Shown: piece after piece, positions 7,548 to 14,286 of the stretch
Layout of the letters: each line of letters begins with the position of its first letter
Position numbering within the stretch: the first letter of the stretch is position 1
Origin: Pseudonocardia sp. N23
Lineage (GTDB): Bacteria; Actinomycetota; Actinomycetes; Mycobacteriales; Pseudonocardiaceae
Assembly: GCF_002583555.1 (NCBI RefSeq)
Contig: NZ_BEGX01000002.1
Coordinates: 1-64,000 of the forward strand
Length of the DNA: 64,000 bases
Direction: 5' to 3'
Program-made: the position numbers and the translations under genes
Notes under the pieces: generated by a model
The model's input: the letters and a program-made list of their open reading frames with translations, nothing else
Database searches by the model: none
Told to the model about the DNA's origin: nothing

Positions 7548-8948
7548 TCAGGCGGGAGCCGTCGCGGCAGGCTTGATGTTCTGGTTGTGGTGGAAGACGT
7601 TCTCCGGGTCGTACACGGCCTTGATCCGCGACAGCCGCTCGTACTTCTCGGCGCCGTACGCCGCCCGGACCCGGTTCTCGTCGTACTCGTTCATGTTGTT
7701 GATGTAGCTGCCCGAGCCCATGCCGTGCGGCTGCATGTCCGACCAGAACTCCTTGACCCACTGCCGGTCGTGGACGAGCTCCTCGGCCGTCTCGCAGGTC
7801 CCGGTCATGATGAAGTGATAGCCCGCGTCACGCGGGCCGGCCCAGGCGGCGTCCTCGTCGGCGACCCGGGCGTACTGGCCGCCCAGCGTCATCGCGCCGA
7901 AGTAGGAGAACGCGCCACGGGTTCCCGTGAGGTACTTCTGCATGACGTCGATGGCATCGTCGGAGATGGCGGGCAGATAGACGGCCTTCTCGTAGCCGTG
8001 CACGCCCCAGGGGTTGAACGCGTCGTTCATCGACTGCAGCTCGACGTAGCGCATGGGCGTCACCAGTTCGAACGCCGGGGACGCCTCGCGGACGATCGCG
8101 GCGGCCGCGGCGAGCTCGGCGGCCGGCCCGACCGTCGCGAGCTGGATGAAGTAGCCGTGGGTGTGTCTGAACTCGTCGGGCACGAACGGCGCGTCGGGCG
8201 CCCGCATGCCGAACGCGATGATCGCCATGTCGTCGGGCAGCCTGTCCCGCAGCTCGCGGAACAGCTGCATGGCCTCGACACCGCGTTCGGGCGGGAAGAA
8301 GAACATGCCGACGTTGGCGGTGTCGCCGATCTCGTGCAGCTGGAAGACGAACTCGGTGACGATGCCGAAGTTGCCGCCGCCGCCGCGCAGCGCCCAGAAC
8401 AGGTCGGCGTGGTTCTCACGGTTCGCCCGGACCACGGACCCGTCGGCGAGCACCACCTCGGCCTCGAGCAGGTTGTCGCATGCGAGCCCGAAGCGGCGCA
8501 GCAGGAAGCCGACGCCGCCACCGAGGGTCAGCCCCCCGACGCCGGTGTGGGTGACGATGCCGGCCGTGACGGCGAGACCGTGCTCGGAGCACGCCGCGTC
8601 GAGGTCGCCGAGCGCCGCGCCGCCGCCGATCCAGGCGCGCTTGGACGCGGGGTCGACCCGGACGCTGTTGATCTTCTCGAGGTGGATCATCAGGCCGCCC
8701 TCGGCGACCGCCAGACCGGCGAAGTTGTGCCCGCCGCCCCGGACGGAGATCTCCAGGCCCTGCCGGCGACCGAACGCGATCGCCGCGGCCACCTCGTCGG
8801 TCGAACCGCACGACGCAACCACGGCGGGGTACCGGTTGATGTCGGCGTTCCAGACGTTCCGGGAGTTCTCGTAACCCGCGTCGCCGGAGAGGTACACCGA
8901 CCCGGTGAACGTCTCACGGAATGCTGCGATGGCGCTCTTGTCCACCAT
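7548..8948 (-). CDS. FAD-linked oxidase of the berberine-bridge/6-hydroxynicotine oxidase type
   Basis: This 466-residue VAO-family flavoprotein has an FAD-binding PP-loop ISVRGGGHNFAGLAV (about residues 70-85), whose histidine in GGHN is the expected 8-alpha-histidyl FAD attachment site. GIVTHTGVGGLTLGGGVGFLLRRFGLACDNL follows (read in parts). It closes with the BBE domain (YINNMNEYDENRVRAAYG, YDPENVFHHNQNI). The cysteine that makes a second flavin bond in berberine bridge enzyme is replaced (VTHTGVGG), so mono-covalent FAD is predicted. It oxidises alcohols or amines with O2. ATG 8948 has a GAGGAA ribosome site. It follows the isomerase-like gene by 65 bp, probably as one transcript. Confidence 0.88.
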   Translation of the reverse strand: MVDKSAIAAFRETFTGSVYLSGDAGYENSRNVWNADINRYPAVVASCGSTDEVAAAIAFGRRQGLEISVRGGGHNFAGLAVAEGGLMIHLEKINSVRVDPASKRAWIGGGAALGDLDAACSEHGLAVTAGIVTHTGVGGLTLGGGVGFLLRRFGLACDNLLEAEVVLADGSVVRANRENHADLFWALRGGGGNFGIVTEFVFQLHEIGDTANVGMFFFPPERGVEAMQLFRELRDRLPDDMAIIAFGMRAPDAPFVPDEFRHTHGYFIQLATVGPAAELAAAAAIVREASPAFELVTPMRYVELQSMNDAFNPWGVHGYEKAVYLPAISDDAIDVMQKYLTGTRGAFSYFGAMTLGGQYARVADEDAAWAGPRDAGYHFIMTGTCETAEELVHDRQWVKEFWSDMQPHGMGSGSYINNMNEYDENRVRAAYGAEKYERLSRIKAVYDPENVFHHNQNIKPAATAPA

Positions 8949-9013
8949 TGTTCCTCGCAATTCAGTGTGCCGTGCCGAGCCGGCCGGCGGCCGCTCGGAC
9001 ATGGGAGGTTGTG

Positions 9014-9886
9014 TCAGCTGGTCCGGGGCTCGAGCGCCCGGGCACCGGATACGAACGCCGTGGCGGTCTCGGCCACCGGCCGCGCCTGCCACTGCTCGGA
9101 GAGGATCTCGATCGACACGGGCGCGGTGGCGCCGGACGCCCGCAGCGTCCCGAGGAACCCGGCGACGTCCCACTCGCCGTCGCCGAAGAGCCTGCGGTGC
9201 TTGAGGGTCTCCTCGAAGTAGTCGTCGGTGAGCGGGGCGGCTGGCCCGTCGGAGAGCTGGACGACGACCACCCGCTCCCCCGGCAGCGACCGCAGCGCGC
9301 GCTCGTCGGGGTTGCCGCGCATGAAGTGCCAGTTGTCGACACACAGCCCGCCGTTGTCGCGGTCCGCGGCCTGGACCACCGCGAGCGAGGTGGCGATGTC
9401 GGGCATGTCGGTGCCGGGGAGGAACTCGATCGCCACCTTCGTCCCGACCTCGGCCGCCCGGTCGCACAACCGCGCGAACCGCGAGGCGGACCCGGCTCCA
9501 GCACCGCCCGACGATGCGGCGACGACGATGTGGTGAGCACCGAACGCATCAGCCAGCTCGATGAAGTCCTGCTCGACGCCCGCGTCCATGTACGGCAGGT
9601 CCCACGGGAACCACGACGGTCCCCACCGCCGACCGTCGGCCGGGCCGTCGAAGCCCAGCCCCACCTCCAGCTCGGCGACCCGCATGCCGGACCGCTCGGC
9701 GATCGCGGCGAGGTCCTTCGCGCCGATGCCGTCGCGCTTCGCGTCCTGGAACTCGAACAGGGAGTAACCGATCGCGTCGGCACCTGCCGCGACGGCCGCG
9801 GCGACCCGCTCCTCGAACGAGACACCGGTGAGGTTCCCGTAGCCGAGGATCAGCCCGGGTCCCGTGTCTGCCTTGTTTCCGCTCAT
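9014..9886 (-). CDS. Sugar phosphate isomerase/epimerase-like TIM-barrel protein
   Basis: The 290-residue protein has the xylose-isomerase-like AP-endonuclease-2 fold: ADAIGYSLFEFQDAKRDG, a strand KVAIEFLPGTDMPD with a metal-binding glutamate, GLCVDNWHFMRG with Asp and His, VVVVQLSDG, and SIEILSEQW near the end. These residues normally coordinate a divalent metal. In catabolic clusters such proteins act as epimerases, isomerases or hydratases. The start at ATG 9886 has GGAGG 7 bp upstream. A TGTCCC-N4-TTGGGACG palindrome lies 80 bp upstream of the start. The protein belongs to the same broad family as the gene at 29587. Confidence 0.85.
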   Translation of the reverse strand: MSGNKADTGPGLILGYGNLTGVSFEERVAAAVAAGADAIGYSLFEFQDAKRDGIGAKDLAAIAERSGMRVAELEVGLGFDGPADGRRWGPSWFPWDLPYMDAGVEQDFIELADAFGAHHIVVAASSGGAGAGSASRFARLCDRAAEVGTKVAIEFLPGTDMPDIATSLAVVQAADRDNGGLCVDNWHFMRGNPDERALRSLPGERVVVVQLSDGPAAPLTDDYFEETLKHRRLFGDGEWDVAGFLGTLRASGATAPVSIEILSEQWQARPVAETATAFVSGARALEPRTS

Positions 9887-9965
9887 CACTACGCCTCCTG
9901 CGACAACTGCTCGGCGCCTTCCGTCGAACAACACCCGACGTTAGGGACGAGTCCGCCGGCCGAGT

Positions 9966-9982
9966 TGTCCCGCCTTGGGACG
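9966..9982. promoter_or_regulatory. TGTCC-N7-GGAC palindrome (regulon motif)
   Basis: TGTCCCGCCTTGGGACG, 80 bp upstream of the isomerase-like gene that starts at 9886. It is one copy of the window-wide motif. Confidence 0.6.
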
Positions 9983-10000
9983 GCCGCCGTGCGGCGACGG

Positions 10001-11110
10001 TCAGGGGACGACGGCGGCCCGCAGGACGCCGCCGGTCTCGGTGCGGGCCACCGCGGCGCCGATCTCGTCGAGGGAGTACACGCGATCGGACATCGCTCCG
10101 TAGGGATGGAGGTCGCGGGTGTCGACGAGGAAGTCCAGGGCGCGGCGGAGGTACCACGGGTCGTAGCGCAGGAACCCCCGTACCGTGAGGTTCTTGCGCG
10201 TGAACAGCGCCGGCGCGATCGACAGCGCCGAGCCGGGCCCGACGTTCAGGTTGCCGACAGAGGCGATCGCGCCGCCCGTCCGCACGAAGGCAACAGCCTC
10301 GGCGAACGCGTCCGGACGACCGGTGACCTCGACGACGAGATCGGCCCCGTCGCCGTCGGTGAGCCGGCCGATCCGGTCCTGACGGCCGGCGGGCGTCGGG
10401 TCGGTCGCCATGTCGACCACCTCGGTCGCACCGAAGCGCAGCGCGGCGGCGATCCGGGCCGGGTCGCGTTCGACCGCGATCACCCGCGCCCCCGACCGCG
10501 CCGCCACGGCACAGGCGTAGAGCCCGAGGCCGCCGCATCCCTGGACGACGACGGTCTGCCCGCGGCGCACGCCGATCCGTTCCACGGTGAACAGCATCTG
10601 CGCGAGCCCGCAGTTCGCACCGGCGACCTCGGCGTCGTCCAGGACGTCCGGCACCACGTAGAAGTGCCGACCGGCCGCGAGGTGGTAGTGGCTGGCGAAC
10701 CCGCCGTGGAAGTGCGGCGCCCGGGTCGGCGGCGCCGCCATCGTGTCCGCCCAGTTCACGCACATGTTGAACTCGCCGCGCCCGCAGGGCCTGCAGTGCC
10801 CGCACACCCGGAAGTACACGACGACGACGCGGTCGCCGACCGATACCGGCGTCCCCGCGGAGTCGTGGGTGAGTCCCGCTCCCAGCACCCCGACCCGGGC
10901 GACGAACTCGTGCCCGAGGACCACGTCGCGCAGGACCGGGTTCCGATGGTGGTAGATGCCGACGTCGGAGCCACACACGTTGGCCTGCAACACCTCCAGC
11001 AGGGCTTCACCGGGCCCCGGTTCCGGCAGCGGGTAGCGCTGCACCTCGACCGTCCCCGGTCCGACCAGTGCGGCCACCGAGCCTGCGGCCGCGACGTCGT
11101 CCCCAGCCAT
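10001..11110 (-). CDS. Zinc-dependent alcohol dehydrogenase (MDR family)
   Basis: The 369-residue medium-chain dehydrogenase carries the catalytic zinc ligands in NVCGSDVG (Cys) and LGHEFVARVG (His-Glu). The structural zinc loop is CGHCRPCGRGEFNMC with four cysteines. The NAD-binding Rossmann motif is VVVQGCGGLGLYA, and an acidic residue after the second strand (VIAVERDP) suggests NAD+. It probably oxidises a secondary or primary alcohol intermediate. Start ATG 11110 has GGGAGG upstream. It is the last gene of the leftward operon headed by SBP2. Confidence 0.93.
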   Translation of the reverse strand: MAGDDVAAAGSVAALVGPGTVEVQRYPLPEPGPGEALLEVLQANVCGSDVGIYHHRNPVLRDVVLGHEFVARVGVLGAGLTHDSAGTPVSVGDRVVVVYFRVCGHCRPCGRGEFNMCVNWADTMAAPPTRAPHFHGGFASHYHLAAGRHFYVVPDVLDDAEVAGANCGLAQMLFTVERIGVRRGQTVVVQGCGGLGLYACAVAARSGARVIAVERDPARIAAALRFGATEVVDMATDPTPAGRQDRIGRLTDGDGADLVVEVTGRPDAFAEAVAFVRTGGAIASVGNLNVGPGSALSIAPALFTRKNLTVRGFLRYDPWYLRRALDFLVDTRDLHPYGAMSDRVYSLDEIGAAVARTETGGVLRAAVVP

Positions 11111-11147
11111 CACGATCCTCCCGTCGTCGGACTGTGCGAGAAGAGGA

Positions 11148-11720
11148 TCAGCCGCCGCGTCGCGGCCCGGCTGTCCCATGTTCGTACGGGTCGCCGTGGT
11201 CCGGAACGTCGGCCAGCACCCACTCGTCGGGCTCCGGGCCGGCGCGAAGGACGCTCACGACGCCGTTGCGCTCCAGGACGACGCAGCCGACGTCGGCCAG
11301 CCGGGCCACGCCCGCGACCCGCAGCCGTTGCCGGAGGTCGTCCTCGCTCATCCGGGCCAGTCGCAGTCCCTCGGTCCGCACCCGGCCGGCGCGCACGAGG
11401 AGCACGGGCTCCCGGGTGAGGATGCGGCTCAGGACGCGGCTGCGGCGCAGCAGTGTGAGCGAGCGCTGCACGGCGAACAGCATCACGAGCGCGATCACGC
11501 CCGTCGCGAGCGTGGGCGTCGCGAGCAATGTGGTCCGCCCGACGACCGCACCGAGCGCGATCACGCAGGCGACGTCGGTCGCGGACATCGCCGACAGGCT
11601 CCGCTGGCCGCTCACCCGCACGCACACCAGCAGCGTCAGGTAGATCCCGAGGGTCGCGACCACGACGAGGCCGGCGGTGGGCAGGTCGACGCCGAGCTCG
11701 GACGTGACGGGCGGGCTCAC
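11148..11720 (-). CDS. DUF421 (YetF-like) membrane protein
   Basis: This 190-residue protein has three predicted membrane segments: about residues 15-35 (AGLVVVATLGIYLTLLVCVR), 48-65 (VACVIALGAVVGRTTLL) and 72-88. A cytosolic alpha/beta domain follows, containing EPVLLVRAGRVRTEGLRLARMSEDDLRQRLR (in parts) and the typical VVLERNGVVSVLRAG. This is the DUF421/YetF layout. Its function is unknown; Bacillus relatives affect spore or envelope properties. It lies between the aldolase (18 bp upstream) and the alcohol dehydrogenase (37 bp downstream), which is unusual company for this family. Confidence 0.8.
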   Translation of the reverse strand: MSPPVTSELGVDLPTAGLVVVATLGIYLTLLVCVRVSGQRSLSAMSATDVACVIALGAVVGRTTLLATPTLATGVIALVMLFAVQRSLTLLRRSRVLSRILTREPVLLVRAGRVRTEGLRLARMSEDDLRQRLRVAGVARLADVGCVVLERNGVVSVLRAGPEPDEWVLADVPDHGDPYEHGTAGPRRGG

Positions 11721-11738
11721 GGCAGCGGTGCCGACCGG

Positions 11739-12476
11739 TCAGACGCCGTCGAGCTGCGCACGCGCGTCCGCGGCCGCGCGCCGGGCGGCGGTCAGCAGCA
11801 GCGTCGAGTCGGACTCGACCGCCAGCATCGTGAATCCGGCGCCGTGCCAGCGGGCCACGTTGCCGGTGCCGCAGAACACACCCGCCCCGATGCCGTTGGC
11901 GGCGCACGCCGCGACGACCGGCGCCAGTGCCTCGACGGTTCGCGGGTCCGACGCGAGGTACGGGTCACCCCACAGGTCGAGCGCGAGGTCGGCCGGTCCG
12001 GCGATGATGCCCGTCAGCCCCGGCACGGCCGCGATCGCCGCGACGTTCTCGACGCCGGTGCGGTCCTCGATCATGACGTAGCAGGCGGCGGCCGCCAGCA
12101 CGGCTGGGTCCGGTCGGGCTACCGAGAGCTTGGGGCGCAACGGTCCCCAGCTGCGTGACCCCTCCGGTGAGTACCGGCACGCGGCGACCGCCGCGCGCGC
12201 CTGCCCGGGCGTCGACACCTGGGGCACGATCACCCCGTCGGCCCCGGCGTCGAGGACGGTGCCGATGAGCGGGGTGTCGGCGCCGGGGACCCGGACGTAC
12301 GCCGTTCCCCCGGCGGCCCGCACCGCCTGCAGCAGGCCGACGACGTCGACGTTGCGGATGATGCCGTGCTGCATGTCGAGGCAGCACCAGTCGAACCCGA
12401 CCGACGCCATGAGCTCGACGGCGAAGGGCGACTCGAGGTGGCACCAGCCGCCGAACGACACCTGGTCAGTACGCAC
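11739..12476 (-). CDS. HpcH/HpaI-family class II aldolase
   Basis: The 245-residue metal-dependent aldolase/lyase cleaves 2-keto-4-hydroxy acids to pyruvate plus an aldehyde. Family features: GFDWCCLDMQHG with the catalytic histidine, AYVRVPGADTPLIGTVLDAGADGVIVPQV (in parts), YVMIEDRTGVEN with a metal-binding Glu, and IIAGPADLALDLW with a metal-binding Asp. GTG 12476 is preferred because GAGGAA lies 8 bp upstream; a GTG at 12482 is possible. The start overlaps the end of the upstream alpha/beta hydrolase by 11 bp, indicating coupling. Together with the CoA-transferase and BKACE it suggests C-C bond cleavage of oxidised acids. Confidence 0.88.
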   Translation of the reverse strand: MRTDQVSFGGWCHLESPFAVELMASVGFDWCCLDMQHGIIRNVDVVGLLQAVRAAGGTAYVRVPGADTPLIGTVLDAGADGVIVPQVSTPGQARAAVAACRYSPEGSRSWGPLRPKLSVARPDPAVLAAAACYVMIEDRTGVENVAAIAAVPGLTGIIAGPADLALDLWGDPYLASDPRTVEALAPVVAACAANGIGAGVFCGTGNVARWHGAGFTMLAVESDSTLLLTAARRAAADARAQLDGV

Positions 12477-13266
12477 GTCCACGTTTCCTCTCCACAAGCA
12501 TCTCCTGGACGGCGTCGACGAACGCCGAAGGTGCTTCGACCGGTACGAAGTGCCCGACACCCGGGAGACCGCGGACCGTCACCCGACGGAAGCGGGTGCC
12601 GAGGCCGTCGAACCAGGATTCCGGGACCAGTGGGTCGAGCTCGGGCCACAGCACGGTGGTCGGGACGGTCACGACGTCCGCCCCGCCCGGGCACATGGTG
12701 TCGTCCGGCATCTCGAGGAGGCGCCGGTCGTAGTGCCGGACAAGGTGTTCGAGCCGTGCCGGTGACGGTACGAAACCCGGCGCGGACCAGCTCGTCCAGC
12801 CCCGGTCCAGGACGTCGCGGGCCGTACCCGCGAGCGACCACACCGGCACGACGGGCGGCGGCGTCATGACCAGGCCCGCGACGCGCCGGGGATGGCGTAC
12901 CGCGACCAGCCGGGCCACAGCGGCCCCGATCCCGTACCCGGCCAGCACGACCGGACCGAGCCGCAGCTCCTCGATCAGCCCGGACACGCCGGCGGCCTGA
13001 GCCGCTACGGAGACGTCCCCGCCCGGCCACCGGTCGGACTCGCCGACTCCGCGCAGGTCGGGCGCGACGACGGTGTGGTCGAGGCGGACGGCCACGTCCG
13101 TCCAGTCGGTCCGGTCACCGTGGCCGCCGTGCAGGAGCACTGTCGCGGGCCCGTCGCCCGATCGGTCGTAGGCGATCCGGAACCCGTCGACGGGGCGGCT
13201 CATCGCGGGGTGACCGGCGTCGAGCGGTGGTAGCCCTGCCGCCAGGTGGGATCCCACCGTGGTCAT
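12466..13266 (-). CDS. Alpha/beta hydrolase homologue lacking the nucleophile
   Basis: The 266-residue protein parallels the enzyme at 2115-2966: VDGFRIAYDRSGDGPATVLLHG, VVAPDLRGVGESD, TTVLWPELDPLVPESW and GLPGVGHFVPVEAPSAF all align by eye. The nucleophile elbow, however, reads LAGYGIGAAVA, with glycine where the sister protein has aspartate (GGYDIGS); the codon is GGG. The oxyanion HGW is also changed to HGGHG. Hydrolysis by the usual covalent mechanism is therefore unlikely. The start at 13266 overlaps the permease stop (ATGA), supporting it over an internal ATG at 13203. It sits inside the importer operon. Confidence 0.85.
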   Translation of the reverse strand: MTTVGSHLAAGLPPLDAGHPAMSRPVDGFRIAYDRSGDGPATVLLHGGHGDRTDWTDVAVRLDHTVVAPDLRGVGESDRWPGGDVSVAAQAAGVSGLIEELRLGPVVLAGYGIGAAVARLVAVRHPRRVAGLVMTPPPVVPVWSLAGTARDVLDRGWTSWSAPGFVPSPARLEHLVRHYDRRLLEMPDDTMCPGGADVVTVPTTVLWPELDPLVPESWFDGLGTRFRRVTVRGLPGVGHFVPVEAPSAFVDAVQEMLVERKRGRAY

Positions 13267-14273
13267 GTCGCTCGCGCCCGCCGCCGGTTGAGCATGGCCG
13301 CACCCGCCAGTGCCAGTGCCATGGCGATGGCCTGGACGAGCAGCTGGACCGCGGCGTTGGCGCCGAGGGTGAGCACGACCTGGCCGAGCTGGGTGAGGAA
13401 CAGGGCCGCGACCGCCGTGGCGACGACGCTGCCACGGCCACCGGCGAGGCTCGTGCCGCCGATCACGACGGCCATCACCGTCTGGAACAGGTACGGGTTG
13501 CCCATGGTCGGGGCCGGGTTCTGGGCGTAGCCGGCGAGGAGTACGGCGGCGAGCGCGAACAGCAGTGCCGCGGCGACGTACGCCCCGACGATGTAGGTGT
13601 CGACCCGGATGCCGATGGCCCGTGCCGCGTCGGGGTTCGACCCGACCGCCACGAACCGTCGTCCCACCGCCGTCCGGCGCAGCAGGAAGCCGACGACCAG
13701 CACCGTCGCGACCGCGAGCCACACCAGCGTCGACACACCGAGCACGCTCGACGCGGCGAAGGCCTGCAGGCTCGGCGGGGCCGCCGACCCGACGCCCTTG
13801 GTGTAGCTGAACATCGCCCCGACCAGCAGCGCGTTGAGGGCGAGCGTCGTGATCAACGGGGTCACGTTGATCTTGGTGATGATCAGGCCGTTGACCAGCC
13901 CGATGACCACGGCGACCACGATCACCGCGATGAGCCCCACGAACACCGACGTGTCGTTGCGGTCGACGAACACGACGAAGCCCATCGCGGTCAGGCTGAC
14001 CACTCCGGGGATCGACAGGTCGATACCGCGTTGCTGGATCACCAGCGTCTGACCGACGGACATGATCGCCAGGATCGCCCAGAAGGGCAGCATCGCTCCC
14101 AGCGACTGCGCCGACAGCGACTTCGGCACGAGGATCGCGCTCAGGACGAACAGCGCGCAGGTCGCCAGCACGATGCCGGCGTAGGGCCCGGCGGCCCGGG
14201 GCCGCCGCCGCGGCGGACTCACGTCCAGGTCGACGGTGGCGACCTGCTCCGGGTCGCTCAACGAGTTGCTCAT
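13263..14273 (-). CDS. ABC transporter permease, ribose/autoinducer-2 type
   Basis: The 336-residue RbsC-like inner-membrane permease has about eight to nine hydrophobic segments from residue 30 on. It carries the family signature QTLVIQQRGIDLSIPGVVSL and the loop RRTAVGRRFVAVGSNPDAARAIGI that contacts the ATPase, ending VVIGGTSLAGGRGSVVATAVAAL. It would pair with the permease half of the fused protein encoded 13 bp upstream, forming a heterodimeric channel for the SBP2 ligand. Gene order is SBP2, ATPase-permease fusion, permease. Confidence 0.93.
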   Translation of the reverse strand: MSNSLSDPEQVATVDLDVSPPRRRPRAAGPYAGIVLATCALFVLSAILVPKSLSAQSLGAMLPFWAILAIMSVGQTLVIQQRGIDLSIPGVVSLTAMGFVVFVDRNDTSVFVGLIAVIVVAVVIGLVNGLIITKINVTPLITTLALNALLVGAMFSYTKGVGSAAPPSLQAFAASSVLGVSTLVWLAVATVLVVGFLLRRTAVGRRFVAVGSNPDAARAIGIRVDTYIVGAYVAAALLFALAAVLLAGYAQNPAPTMGNPYLFQTVMAVVIGGTSLAGGRGSVVATAVAALFLTQLGQVVLTLGANAAVQLLVQAIAMALALAGAAMLNRRRARAT

Positions 14274-14286
14274 CGACGTCTCCGAC

